From positions 1 to 64,000 of the forward strand of contig JAOAKQ010000003.1 in assembly GCA_026419835.1 (NCBI GenBank): a stretch of 64,000 nt of DNA, given 5' to 3'. Positions 44,658-53,846 of this stretch are shown one piece after another. This stretch comes from Sulfolobales archaeon (GTDB lineage: Archaea > Thermoproteota > Thermoprotei_A > Sulfolobales > NBVN01). The notes beneath the pieces are model-generated. The model saw only the letters and a program-made list of their open reading frames with translations. It did not search any database and had not been told where the DNA came from. Numbering within the stretch: position 1 is the stretch's first letter; every line of letters begins with the position of its first letter. The position numbers and the translations under genes are program-made.

Positions 44658-45608
44658 ATGTCTACTCTTAAACACGTCTTAAGTATAGTAGACCTTTTAG
44701 AACACCCTAAAGTCAACGGCCTCGCCATCAAAAAATTTTTGAAGAGAAAAATCTCGATATTCAGACAAAAGTCGAGACTCTGCGTGGGTCTAAAGGTTCT
44801 ACGGACTTCGTTTTGATGAAGATTCCTGGAGCTTCCGGTAAGACCGCCGGTGGTTCAGCACCGACCCTCGGTATTGTGGGTAGGCTCGGAGGTGTTGGTG
44901 CTAGACCGGCATACATAGGAATGGTCTCAGATGCTGATGGTGCTGTAGTTGCCTTAGCCGCAGCCTACAAGATAGCTGAGATGAGTAAGAGAGGCGATAT
45001 TCTACCAGGTGATGTTACACTTACCACGCACATATGTCCTAACGCACCCACGAGACCCCACAAGCCCGTTCCCATGATGGATGGAGTCGCCGATAGATAT
45101 ATTTGAACTGTTGAGAAGGGAGGTCACTCCAGAAATGGATGCCGTTCTTTCAGTTGATGCTACTAGGGCTAACTGGGTCATAAAACATACTGGTTTCGCT
45201 ATAACGCCGACAGTTAAGGAGGGTTGGATACTTAAGGTAAGTCCGGACCTCATAGATATATACGTAAGGGTAACCGGCGAGGCGCCGGTGGTAGTACCGA
45301 TAACGATGCAGGACATAACACCTTACTCAACACCTGTGTACCACATAAACAGTATGATGCAGCCTTGGCTCTACACTAGCGCGCCAGTAGTTGGTGTAGC
45401 TATAACTGCTAGGATGGCATTACCCGGGTCCGGAACGGGTATAACGAACTTCATAGCATTAGAGCAGGCAACGAGATTTGTTATTGAGGTCGCAAAAGAC
45501 TTCACCACGGGTAGAGCGAGGTTCTACGATCCCGACGAGTGGGAAACCATCACCAAGCTGCACGGTCCGGTAGCGCACATACTGAAGAGAGGCACGCCAT
45601 TCCAATAA
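44658..45608 (+). pseudogene. DUF1177 family protein, two frameshifts
   Basis: DUF1177 proteins (about 310 residues) are predicted metal-dependent, peptidase-like enzymes found in peptide/amino-acid catabolic clusters. Three pieces: ATG 44658 MSTLKHVLSIVDLLEHP; then a second frame DIQTKVETLRGSKGSTDFV through GGSAPTLGIVGRLGGVGARP and THICPNAPTRPHKPVPMMD (to about 45070); then a third frame SPIDIFELLRREVTPEMDA, ITMQDITPYSTPVYHIN to the stop at 45608. The first shift falls in an A/T homopolymer run near 44730-44745, the second at a small duplication near 45075-45085. All conserved blocks survive. Confidence 0.78.
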
Positions 45609-45609
45609 G

Positions 45610-46283
45610 GTGCACTACATGACTCACGTGATAGGTCTCATCAGGGTCGTCACGTTAACTAACGAAGAGCTCCTAAACACCCACGGTAAAGTAATAGAGA
45701 GAACGTTTCCAGGACTTAGAGTTATTAGCAAATGTATTGAGGATCAGCCAGCTGGTATATACGATAAAGAAACCGAAGAGATGGCAAAACCGAAAATCCT
45801 AAGACTCGCTAAAGAGTTTGAAAACAAGGAGTTGAGGCAATCATAGTTAGCTGCGCTGCCGACCCTGCGGTTACTGAGGCACGTCAGGAGCTAAAAATCC
45901 CGGTGATAGGTGCTGGTTCAGCAGCTGCGTCCTTAGCCCTCTCACTTGGTAAAAGAATTGGTGTACTAAATCTAACGGAGGAGACGCCCGAAGTTATTAA
46001 GAGGATTTTAGGAAACCACTTAGTTGCCGAGGCTAAGCCTAGAAATGTTAAGAGCACTCTCGACTTATTAACTAACTGGGGTAGAGAAGCAGCAAAGGAA
46101 GCTCTAACGATGCTACTTAGGAAAGGTATTGATGTCATCGTGCTTGGATGTACTGGGTACTCAACCATAGGGTTTGCTAAAGTAGCTGAGGAAATCTCTG
46201 GGATACGTGTTGTGGATCCAGTAGTAGCGGCTGGTGCTGTAGCATTTACGGTCATCAGGCGCAGAGAAGCATTCCAACGGTGA
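45610..46283 (+). pseudogene. Asp/Glu/hydantoin racemase family protein, one frameshift
   Basis: The first piece (45610-45846) runs MTHVIGLIRVVTLTNEELLN, FPGLRVISKCIEDQPAGIYD and goes out of frame near 45833-45838. The second frame continues VEAIIVSCAADPAVTEARQ (first catalytic Cys), GAGSAAASLALSLG and DVIVLGCTGYSTIGF (second catalytic Cys), ending at 46283. Both catalytic Cys regions are preserved, so the break looks recent. Such racemases interconvert enantiomers of amino acids or hydantoins. The end overlaps the next gene by 4 bp. Confidence 0.75.
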
Positions 46284-47361
46284 AGTACGTGGGGCTTAAG
46301 GTTAATGATAAGATAGCGGAAGCGATAGTTCTTGGAGGATCTTTCTTCGGCGGTGGAGGTGGTGGTGACCTAAGGACCGGGCTTTCTATCGCTAAGCTAG
46401 CTCTAGAACTAGGCGACCTTTACATAGTAAGTCTTGACGAACTTAAATCAGATAATGCCGTCATAACGGCATCGCTAGTCGGTGCGCCAGCTGCTGTAGA
46501 TAGATATGTTAAGCCGGTCCATATGGTTAGATCAGCCGAACTCCTAGTAGAGGTAGGCGAAGTGGATGTAGCGGGCTTCATCTCATCTGAGAATGGAGGT
46601 ACGTCCTCAACGAATGGCTGGATCCCCGTGGTTATTCTAGGGATACCGATTGTAGACGCTCCAGCGGACGGGAGAGCTCATCCAACGGGAGTTATGGGGT
46701 CTATGGGGTTGCACAAGCTAAAGGATTATACTTCAATTCAGGCGGCTGTTGGTGGTAGCAGGGAGAAGGGTATGTACATAGAACTTGTAGTACGGGGTTC
46801 ACTAGAACGTGCTGATAGACTCGTAAGAGAGGCCGCAGTTAGCGCCGGCGGTATGGTAGCTGTCACTAGGAACCCCGTAACTCCAGATTACCTTAGGATT
46901 AATGCTGCTCCAGGAGCTCTTACCAAGGCTATGAGAGTAGGCGAGATCTTAAGAGAGTATACGAGTAGTGTTGAAGAAGCATGTCTTAAGATAATAGAGT
47001 ACTTGGGTGGAGGGCGTATCATTGATAGAGGCTTAGTAACGGATGTGACCTTAGAAACCCGCGGTGGTTTGACGTAGGTAAAGTGCTAGTGAAGGGATTT
47101 AGAGGCATGTACGAGCTGACATTCTGGAATGAGTATATGACGTTAGAGGATGAAAGGGGAGTTAGACTAGCAACGTTTCCGGATCTAATAGTTACTATGG
47201 AGATTAAAAGCTCTCTCCCAGTAACATCAGCTGAGATAGTTCGCGGTGCGGAGGTTCTACTAGCTGCAATACCCAGAGAGTACGTACCACTTGGCGCGGG
47301 TGTTAAGGATCCTGATGTCCTAGTTCAAGTAGAGAAGGTTACCGGTAAGTCTATGGGGTGA
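46280..47361 (+). pseudogene. DUF917 family protein (hydantoinase-associated), one frameshift
   Basis: The first piece (46280-47077) has the diagnostic GGSFFGGGGGGDLRTG and GWIPVVILGIPIVDAPADGRAHPT. The frame breaks at a T run near 47068-47070; one missing T restores GGFDVGKVLVKGFRGMYELT and the C-terminal piece (to 47361) with FWNEYMTLEDERG and LATFPDLIVTME. DUF917 proteins occur with hydantoinase/racemase genes; the reaction is uncertain. The stop at 47361 overlaps the aroM-like start by 4 bp. Confidence 0.78.
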
Positions 47362-48029
47362 GAAGTATGGGAAGAGTTGGATTGGTTACTATAGGTCAGT
47401 CTCCGCGCGTAGACGTGGTATCTGAAATGAGGGAAGTAGTGGGGGAGCGTGTAGAGATATTAGAGTGTGGAGCTCTTGATAAGTTATCGAGGGAACGAAT
47501 ACTAGAGTTAGCTCCGAGGGAAAACGAAGAGTTTTTCGTTACTAGGCTTAGAGATGGTTCTGAGGTTAAGGTCGCCGTATCAAGAATAGTGCCATTAGTT
47601 CAGGAATGTATTAATACGCTAGAACCCCTAGTCGATGTTATAGGCTTAATATGCACTGGTGAATTCCACGGTATCTCCTCGAGGAAAATCCTTATAGAGC
47701 CTTCAGCACTGCTAATCAACATAGTTAAGTCGCTTAGCCCGCGTAGACTCGGTGTACTAGTACCTAATTCAAGACAGGTTAGCATGACAAATAGAAAGTG
47801 GAGTGCCGTTACCACTGATATAAAGGTCGTTAGCGTATCGCCGTACACTGGTAACGAGGGCGAAATTAAGCAAGCTGCTGCCCAGATGGTAGATAGAGAT
47901 CTGGTGGTACTTGACTGCGTAGGCTATAGTAGACGGATTAAGAAAGTAGTTGCTGAGCTTACTGGTAAGCCAGTGATACTGCCTAGGACAGTAATTGCTT
48001 ACACTATTAAGGAATTGCTGGAAGCGTGA
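47358..48029 (+). CDS. AroM family protein
   Basis: The only intact gene of the catabolic cluster, 223 residues. It matches the AroM family: RVGLVTIGQSPRVDVVSEM at the start, the ILECGALDKLSRERI segment, LICTGEFHGI (Cys in a racemase-like position) and VVLDCVGYSRRIKKVV near the end (second Cys). AroM is distantly related to Asp/Glu racemases; its function is unknown. GTG 47358 overlaps the DUF917 stop; ATG 47367 is an alternative start. With its neighbours broken, it may be an orphan under relaxed selection. Confidence 0.85.
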   Translation: MRSMGRVGLVTIGQSPRVDVVSEMREVVGERVEILECGALDKLSRERILELAPRENEEFFVTRLRDGSEVKVAVSRIVPLVQECINTLEPLVDVIGLICTGEFHGISSRKILIEPSALLINIVKSLSPRRLGVLVPNSRQVSMTNRKWSAVTTDIKVVSVSPYTGNEGEIKQAAAQMVDRDLVVLDCVGYSRRIKKVVAELTGKPVILPRTVIAYTIKELLEA

Positions 48030-48035
48030 GCGGAA

Positions 48036-49027
48036 GTGAAACTACAATATATGTACACTATAGATATTAGTGAAGAACTCTTAAGGGCCTCAGATACCGT
48101 GTTAAGGAAGTGCCTTGGTGTTAGACCTGGTGAAACGGTATTGGTTGTAACCGACGAGCTGTTGAGGAAATTAGGCTTTCACTTATGGATTAAGGCCTTA
48201 AACCTAGACACGGAAGCTATTTACCTGGAGATCAAGCCTAGGAGGGTTCACGGGGAAGAACCACCTAAACCGGTAGCTGAGGCAATGAAATCGTCTAGTG
48301 TTGTTATAGCGCCTACGTCTAAGTTTCTTACACATACGATAGCTAGGAAAGAGGCTACCGAACGTGGAGCTAGGGTAGCTACAATGCCTGGGATAACCGA
48401 AGATGCGTTTATCAGAACCGTAGACATAGATTATGAGTACATAAGTAGGCTAACGGAGGCTGTAGCTAGAATGCTAGAGAATGGAGTGGAGGTTAGAGTA
48501 GTTACGGAGCTAGGTAGCGATCTCATATTCCGGGTTGAGGGTAGGAAAGCTAGAAGAAGTACGGGTATACTAGTAAACCCGGGTGACTGGGGTAACTTAC
48601 CCGGAGGTGAAGCTTACATAGCTCCTATTGAAGGCACAGCTAATGGTACCGTAGTGATAGACGGCTCTATGGCCGGTATAGGCGTGTTAAAAGAACCGGT
48701 TAGGATGGTATTCAAGGATGGGATAGCAACGAGCATTGAAGGTGGAAAGGAAGCGGAAATGCGAGGGAATTGTTATTCAGATATAATGTTGAAGCCAGGT
48801 ACTTAGGTGAGTTCGGCATAGGGACTAACCCAGGTGCCCGCATTAGTGGCATAGTCTTAGAGGACGAAAAAGCTCTTGGAACGGTACACATAGCACTTGG
48901 AAGTAACTTCGACTTCGGTGGTAGGGTTAAAGCTCCAATACATCTAGATGGTGTTATTAGGAACCCCGACGTATATGTAGATAACAAACTGGTAATGAGA
49001 TCCGGTAGGTTGCTAATAAATGTCTAG
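48036..49027 (+). pseudogene. M29-like leucyl aminopeptidase family protein, one frameshift
   Basis: The first piece (48036-48806) contains CLGVRPGETVLVVTDE, RKEATERGARVATMPGITED and the GILVNPGDWGNLPGGEAYIAP motif of thermophilic-aminopeptidase-like proteins. The frame is lost near 48755-48765 in a short A run. The second frame restores LLFRYNVEARYLGEFGIGTN, LEDEKALGTVHIALGSNF and PIHLDGVIRNPDVYVDNKL to the stop at 49027. The Glu, His and Asp metal-ligand regions (GEFGIGTN, HIALG, HLDG) are all in the second piece, so the first product alone would be inactive. Confidence 0.75.
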
Positions 49028-49447
49028 ACCGCGGTCGCCAGTTAAAATACGAACTTTCGGTAGAGCGTCCTTCCCGATCGCCAGTAGATATGGAACGACT
49101 TGTTTGCTAAATGGGGTGACGACGAGCACCAGCTAGTATAGCTTAAAAATACGTCCACGACTAAGAAAACCAGCACTTAAAACTCGATGAAAACCAGACA
49201 CCCTCTCGGCGTGATTGCGAAACATCTCAAGAGCGGAGTGCTACAAGTTTAAATTATAGCTACAAACCCATTAGAAGTTTCCAAAATTAGCTTCCCCCTC
49301 CTCTTCAGCTCTATGACCTACTGACCCTTGTCCTAGAATCATCGGTTTTCCCAGCTTAACGCGTTTTACTTCGAGCTTAATGAGTGCTTCTACCTATATC
49401 GAGTTAACGACTAAACCGGCGGTGTGAGCGCTCTATTGACTAGATTT
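49028..49447. other. 420-bp gene-free spacer at the right edge of the accessory region
   Basis: Lies between the broken aminopeptidase gene and rpl37e. No tRNA, C/D box arrangement, long repeat or copy of the tRNA-Leu 3' end is seen. A/T-rich patches near 49145-49155 and 49250-49260 could be TATA elements but precede no gene. Confidence 0.5.
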
Positions 49448-49633
49448 TCACTTAACCCTGACTCTGTTAACTTTCCTAGAAGTCCAGGAGTATCTTCTAA
49501 GTCTCCTACTTCTTCCAAAACCGCACGCTGCACAGTATCCTTTAGCTACGTTGTAGGAGTGCCTTCCACACCTTCTACACCTAATGTGCGTCTTCCCCCT
49601 ACTCCTCTTACCCATTGATGGGGTTCCCTTCAT
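49448..49633 (-). CDS. rpl37e: 50S ribosomal protein eL37 (L37e)
   Basis: A small zinc-ribbon protein of the large subunit. From ATG 49633 it reads [14 protein letters not shown], then the two CxxC pairs [19 protein letters not shown] and a basic tail [11 protein letters not shown]...VRVK, exactly the L37e pattern. An upstream in-frame GTG at 49642 overlaps the LSm stop, so the two genes are tightly coupled (LSm then L37e), an arrangement I recall as widespread in archaea. Confidence 0.95.
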   Translation of the reverse strand: MKGTPSMGKRSRGKTHIRCRRCGRHSYNVAKGYCAACGFGRSRRLRRYSWTSRKVNRVRVK

Positions 49634-49638
49634 CTCCC

Positions 49639-49866
49639 TCACCCTCTAGAAGCTGGTGATATCATAACTATGTTCTCACCTCTAATTACCACAGTACCCA
49701 GCTTTCTGGACCTGTTCTCAGCGACTTCGTAAGCATCTTCTAGGACTATGTTTAGGTGCTGGTCGAAGCTTCTGAGCCTTCCTCTAACAACTTCACTAGA
49801 CCTAAGCTTCACCAGCACATCCTGACCTAGGTTTTCGTTAAGTAGGCGCTGAGCGGCATCACTCAT
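49639..49866 (-). CDS. Sm-like archaeal protein (LSm)
   Basis: A 75-residue RNA chaperone that forms a heptameric ring binding U-rich RNA. Sm motif 1 is [33 protein letters not shown] and Sm motif 2 is [16 protein letters not shown], with the conserved IRGxN. It is the first gene of the LSm-eL37 pair. The upstream gap (49867-49905) has an A/T-rich tttataaacc on the minus strand, a good TATA candidate. Confidence 0.95.
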   Translation of the reverse strand: MSDAAQRLLNENLGQDVLVKLRSSEVVRGRLRSFDQHLNIVLEDAYEVAENRSRKLGTVVIRGENIVMISPASRG

Positions 49867-49905
49867 AGCGAGCCCTCTAGATACGTATGATATGGTTTAT
49901 AAACC

Positions 49906-50442
49906 TTAGCTGATCTGAAGCTTCTCAAATTTCTTCAGTACCTCTAGAGATAATCTCCATATTCTATCGCCTGCGTGATGCAGATTCTTTAGAGCCCTAC
50001 CTCTGCGGATCGACACCATCTCGCTGTGGGTCATTAGAGCTTTCGCAACGGCTAGAGGGGTCTTCCCATCCTCAGACCAGACAGCCACCACATCACCAGC
50101 GGAGAACTCGCTTACTCTACGAATTCCGGGAGCCATAATGTCCGCTCCGTTAAGTACCGGCTTAACAGCTCCTTCATCTACCGTAGCGTAGTGAAGTGCC
50201 TCGAATCCAGCTAGCTTAACGGCTACCAGCGTCGGAATTAGCTGGTTTTCGAACTTAAAAACAACTGGAATACCGTTTACTACGTAGATCACCTCATCTT
50301 CTTCAGATACAACCTCGTAAACAACATCAGCAGAACCAACTCCAACGCTAGCGCAGATCCTAGGGTAGGAACTGCAGATGCTCTCCACTAACTGCTTAGA
50401 CTCCTTCTTTCTCAAAGCCCTATAGACCACTCTCACCGACAC
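49906..50442 (-). CDS. PUA-domain RNA-binding protein (MCT-1/Tma20-like)
   Basis: A 178-residue protein. Residues about 1-85 form an alpha/beta domain; residues about 88-165 are a PUA domain (VDEGAVKPVLNGADIMAPGI, GDVVAVWSEDGKTPLAVAKAL). The C-terminal RGRALKNLHHAGDRIW is characteristic of the archaeal/eukaryotic MCT-1/Tma20 group, which binds ribosomes and takes part in translation re-initiation or recycling. Enzymatic activity is not expected. It is upstream of LSm-eL37 on the same strand. Confidence 0.82.
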   Translation of the reverse strand: MSVRVVYRALRKKESKQLVESICSSYPRICASVGVGSADVVYEVVSEEDEVIYVVNGIPVVFKFENQLIPTLVAVKLAGFEALHYATVDEGAVKPVLNGADIMAPGIRRVSEFSAGDVVAVWSEDGKTPLAVAKALMTHSEMVSIRRGRALKNLHHAGDRIWRLSLEVLKKFEKLQIS

Positions 50443-50460
50443 CTAGAACCTCCGGAAGTT

Positions 50461-50475
50461 AAAGCTTAAATCCGG
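50461..50475 (+). promoter_or_regulatory. TATA box of tRNA-Ala
   Basis: aaagcttaaatcc is centred about 26 nt before the tRNA 5' end. Confidence 0.6.
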
Positions 50476-50493
50476 CGATAAATGTGTTAGGTA

Positions 50494-50570
<77 letters not shown>

Positions 50571-50896
50571 CAAACAACTTCGGTTGGCCGATCAGCTTTA
50601 AACAAGTTTACTATTTAGATACTTAGTATGAATCCCTACGACCGAACTTTGAAACTATAAACTTTCATAGCAATGCGCGGTCGGGGATAGCGATGAAGTC
50701 TTATGTCGGTCGCGGCATTGGTGCTCACCTTATTAACGATCTCATCATGGCCCAGAAATACATTTACTTTCAATTCTATCGTTCAGATTCTTCAGCGTCC
50801 TTATTGTCTAAGGATTTATAAGCTTTATCTTGGGAATAGTCTAGATCTCTCGTCTGCGGGCTGCGTGTAGTAATTTTATGTGTTTACTGCTACACT
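50571..50896. other. 326-bp gene-free spacer holding promoter copy B
   Basis: The main content is the minus-strand promoter/leader copy B (50781-50846). An ATGATGA on the minus strand (50748-50742) lies about 40 nt downstream of copy B, but no matching D boxes were found. No protein gene. Confidence 0.6.
50781..50846 (-). repeat. Duplicated promoter/leader element, copy B
   Basis: Near-identical (minus strand) to 33121-33186, including 26 identical bp over the TATA box (cttataaatcc) and the following region; the shared gaagaatctgaacg lies where transcription should start. The downstream atagaattgaaa block follows directly here, whereas copy A has 34 extra nt. It points at an unidentified minus-strand transcript running from about 50800 toward tRNA-Ala. 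Confidence 0.75.
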
Positions 50897-51859
50897 CTAC
50901 TTAGGGAAGCCGCTATCATGTAGAGCGGGGGGTTTCTCGGTAGGTTCGATAGGTATAGTTTTCGTAAAGAAGTGTCCTAAGAATTCGTAAGTTACTTTAG
51001 CTACTACAGCTCCGGGCTCTCTATCTAGTACTACCGTGCTTTCTTCTCGAGGTTTTATGGATTTTATAGTTAGCTTACTGATAGTCTGGGTGCCGCGCAG
51101 AAGCTTTACTTCGACGTTCTTAATGCAGTAGTCACCACTATTCGATACAGCTAGCTTTACCTTCCCTGCGTCGAGAGCGTATGTGCTTAATACGACCTCT
51201 GGGGGTTTTCCGGTGTATGAATTCGTGACTACGGTGTAGAAATTGAGAGGTCCTCTAATACTAACCGAACCACTCGTTAGAATTTCAGAGTGCTCGAACG
51301 GTACACTAAATCTTCTTAAACTACCTCCAACCGCTATCGCTCCACCTTCACCACGCCCAGCCATGCTGATTACCGTAAAGCCTTGAGTAGGTACTTGAAG
51401 TTCGTACGTGTTTTCAATTCTGGAGATACCTATGTGAACGCCTACCCTACTCTTGAACTCTTCTGGAAGAAGCAGTACCACGCCGGTAGACTCTATTTGA
51501 GTGGCCGGAGCGTGGCACTTAATTACTACTTCAGCCGTTTTAATTCCCCTAGTAATTGGTGAGGTATCCGCAACGTATACGTAGTACGCACCTTCCCGGA
51601 GTGGGAGAAGGTGCTGGGGTTTGAAAACTCTCGATACTTTCACTTCGTTTACGTATACCCGCCAGCTTATGTCATCTACTCTATCTCTTCCTCTTAAAAC
51701 TACGAAGAGCAGTGACTTCTCAGCATCTCCCCTTATATCTACAGCGTACCTAGCTGGGTAATCGAAAGATGTGCACCTATGCGGGTACTGAGGACCTAGC
51801 ACTAGTAGAGCGTACTTCAACCCCTCTTCGTCTACGTAGTTCTCTAGTCCGGGCAGCAA
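50897..51859 (-). CDS. Unknown beta-rich protein with possible CARDB-like C-terminal domain
   Basis: A 320-residue protein with no recognised family, no signal peptide and no membrane segment. It is mostly beta-strand by pattern (alternating hydrophobic residues). Residues about 215-305 (VKLAVSNSGDYCIKNVEVKLL, TIKSIKPREESTVVLDREP, AKVTYEFLGHFF) resemble a CARDB/Ig-like module, often an adhesion or scaffold domain. The N-terminal half has VDIRGDAEKSLLFVVLRGRD and ends a strand region with YVADTSPITRG. The gene is divergent from thiC; no functional link is evident. Confidence 0.65.
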   Translation of the reverse strand: MLPGLENYVDEEGLKYALLVLGPQYPHRCTSFDYPARYAVDIRGDAEKSLLFVVLRGRDRVDDISWRVYVNEVKVSRVFKPQHLLPLREGAYYVYVADTSPITRGIKTAEVVIKCHAPATQIESTGVVLLLPEEFKSRVGVHIGISRIENTYELQVPTQGFTVISMAGRGEGGAIAVGGSLRRFSVPFEHSEILTSGSVSIRGPLNFYTVVTNSYTGKPPEVVLSTYALDAGKVKLAVSNSGDYCIKNVEVKLLRGTQTISKLTIKSIKPREESTVVLDREPGAVVAKVTYEFLGHFFTKTIPIEPTEKPPALHDSGFPK

Positions 51860-51970
51860 CTAGCAAAGCACCTAGGGTAACAATACCTAGAGAGTCTAAA
51901 TAAGTCATTCGAATCTATACGGGCGATTCCCCGATAATCTGGTTTTAATTACTTTGAGAACCAGCTCATA

Positions 51971-52003
51971 CAGATATAAAGTACTCAAGCAAATAGAAGG
52001 AGG
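51971..52003 (+). promoter_or_regulatory. TATA box and Shine-Dalgarno of thiC
   Basis: cagatataaag (51971-51981) is a TATA element; about 25 nt later the leader has aaggagg (51997-52003), a strong Shine-Dalgarno 9-10 nt before TTG 52013. This start is chosen by the ribosome site, unlike most genes in this window. Confidence 0.6.
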
Positions 52004-52012
52004 CTGAGATAC

Positions 52013-53353
52013 TTGGGAGTAATAGTGGAATCTAGAAGTAGCAGCATCGTGGATGAGCTGGTGGCTATCGCAAAGACAGAGAACGTAGACTACGATATTC
52101 TAAGAAGGAGAGTTAGCTCCGGTAGAGTTGCCGTAGTAAGAAACACCAGGAGAGCTGGAGTAAAACCCGTAGCCGTTGGCGAGGGCTTGAGTACTAAGGT
52201 GAACGTAAACGTTGGAACTAGCGGTACGGTGGTCGACCTGGGTATGGAGATTGAGAAGGTTAGAGTAGCTGTGAAGTTCGGTGCGGATACCCTAATGGAT
52301 TTAAGTACTGGGGGTGACCTAGACGAGATTAGAGCGAAACTCCTGGAGGTATCCGAAGGAATCCCCTTCGGAACCGTTCCAACATACCAAGCATGGATCG
52401 AGGGTGTTAGAAAGTACGGGGGTGTCGGCATTCCCTCGGACTGGTTCGTAGCTGTGGTCGAGAAGCACTTGAAGGACGGTGTTGACTTCATGACTATTCA
52501 CGCTGGAATTACTAGAGAGCTTGCCGTGAAGTCCGTTAGAAGTAGTAGAGTAGCTCCGATAGTCAGTAGAGGTGGCAGCATGCTCGCTGTCTGGATGATT
52601 GAGAATAGCGAAGAGAACCCGTATCTCAAGCACTGGGACTACCTCCTAGAGCTGTTCGGAGACCACGACGCCGTTGTAAGTCTCGGCGACGCTCTAAGAC
52701 CTGGAGCTACCGCGGACGCTCACGACGAGCTGCAGATAGGGGAGCTAGTAAATAACTCCAGACTAGCTAGAGATGCCGTAAGCAAGGGAGTTCAAGTTAT
52801 GATCGAGGGTCCTGGACACATGACTCTAGATAGGGTCGTGGCCGACGTTAGGTTGATGAAGTCCCTCAGCGGCGGCGTTCCGTACTACGTTCTAGGACCC
52901 CTAGTAACCGATATAGCTGTAGGGTACGACCACGTAGCTTCAGCTATTGGTGCTGCGGTAGCTGCGGCTGCTGGTGCCGACCTCATATGCTACCTCACAC
53001 CATCCGAGCACCTGGGTCTTCCGGGAGTTGAGGAAGTTAAGGAGGGCTTGATAGCGGCTAGAATAGCCGCTCACGCAGGGGACTTAGTGAAGTTAGGTAG
53101 GAGAGCTGCCTATAGAGATGTCGAGATGAGCTTTAGGAGAGCTCTACTAGACTGGGAGTACCAGGTATCGAGGTCCTACGATCCCGAGAGGTCTTTCAGA
53201 CTTAAGACGAAGTTTCCTCAAGAATTGAGCTCCTGCACTATGTGCGGTCAGTACTGCGTGTTCCTCATACTGTCGAAGTACTTGAATGAGAGGAGTCTGA
53301 AGCTGGAGGAGCTACTCGATAGGTATGGAGAAGGCACCACGCTGGTGTGGTGA
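52013..53353 (+). CDS. thiC: Phosphomethylpyrimidine synthase ThiC
   Basis: Radical SAM enzyme that rearranges aminoimidazole ribotide to hydroxymethylpyrimidine phosphate for thiamine synthesis. A 446-residue protein with [47 protein letters not shown] and [13 protein letters not shown], typical of ThiC. The C-terminal cluster motif [10 protein letters not shown] (Cx2Cx4C, near residue 408) binds the 4Fe-4S cluster. TTG 52013 follows a strong Shine-Dalgarno. The stop is followed 1 bp later by a small Cys-rich gene. The product feeds ThiD-ThiN at 14.5 kb. Confidence 0.95.
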   Translation: MGVIVESRSSSIVDELVAIAKTENVDYDILRRRVSSGRVAVVRNTRRAGVKPVAVGEGLSTKVNVNVGTSGTVVDLGMEIEKVRVAVKFGADTLMDLSTGGDLDEIRAKLLEVSEGIPFGTVPTYQAWIEGVRKYGGVGIPSDWFVAVVEKHLKDGVDFMTIHAGITRELAVKSVRSSRVAPIVSRGGSMLAVWMIENSEENPYLKHWDYLLELFGDHDAVVSLGDALRPGATADAHDELQIGELVNNSRLARDAVSKGVQVMIEGPGHMTLDRVVADVRLMKSLSGGVPYYVLGPLVTDIAVGYDHVASAIGAAVAAAAGADLICYLTPSEHLGLPGVEEVKEGLIAARIAAHAGDLVKLGRRAAYRDVEMSFRRALLDWEYQVSRSYDPERSFRLKTKFPQELSSCTMCGQYCVFLILSKYLNERSLKLEELLDRYGEGTTLVW

Positions 53354-53354
53354 A

Positions 53355-53846
53355 ATGAACTGCGGCGAGTGCCCTTGGTTGTGGAGTACCTGGGTTAAAG
53401 CACCTATACTAGCCGGCTCAGACCTACTCATAGTCTCAGCCTGCCTACCGGTAGTTAACCCGGAGTTGTTTAAGCGAATATCCAGCGGTAAAACGGTGCT
53501 GCTAGCGTGCCCCGAGCGCGAGAATCCCGCATACTACGGTAAGATTGCGAGCATGATTAGGTCATCTAAACCTAGGAGAATCACCGTGGTTACAGTGGAC
53601 GGCAGTCCTCACTGCTTTACACTACACGCAAGTGCTAACGAAGCTGAGTACATACTCGGCGAGAAGATCGAGAAGGAGCACTTCGTCGTGGTTAATGGAA
53701 GTAGCCTAGTTAGGATATCTCCACACGCGGTGAGAGTCGCTAGGTACCTGAGCGTCGTAAACGAGATTCTCGAGGAGAACCCTGAGGTAGTTAAGAAGTT
53801 AGAGGCGCTCAGTAAGGAGTATAGAGCGTCTCTAGAACTTGAATAG
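53355..53846 (+). CDS. Small Cys-containing protein coupled to thiC, unknown
   Basis: 163 residues from ATG 53355 (an upstream in-frame ATG at 53325 would overlap thiC by 29 bp). It begins MNCGECPWLWSTWVKAP, with a CxxCPW motif that could bind metal or be redox-active. The remainder (DLLIVSACLPVVNPELFKRI, VLLACPERENPAYYGKIASM, ITVVTVDGSPHCFTLHASAN) looks like a Rossmann-type alpha/beta domain with more Cys. I do not recognise the family. Starting 1 bp after thiC strongly suggests cotranslation; a role in Fe-S or electron supply to ThiC is possible but speculative. Confidence 0.65.
   Translation: MNCGECPWLWSTWVKAPILAGSDLLIVSACLPVVNPELFKRISSGKTVLLACPERENPAYYGKIASMIRSSKPRRITVVTVDGSPHCFTLHASANEAEYILGEKIEKEHFVVVNGSSLVRISPHAVRVARYLSVVNEILEENPEVVKKLEALSKEYRASLELE

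Noticed and set aside
38764..49447. Integrated element with attL/attR at tRNA-Leu
   Set aside because: No integrase gene and no second copy of the tRNA-Leu 3' end were found at the right boundary, so integration is not demonstrated.
50742..50748. C box (ATGATGA, minus strand) downstream of promoter copy B
   Set aside because: No CTGA box at guide distance and no acceptable C'/D' pair follow, so a C/D sRNA cannot be supported here.
52001..52013. CTGAGA motif before thiC resembling a TPP riboswitch core
   Set aside because: The leader between the predicted transcription start and the TTG is only about 10-15 nt, far too short, and the other TPP-riboswitch segments are absent; the motif overlaps the Shine-Dalgarno region.
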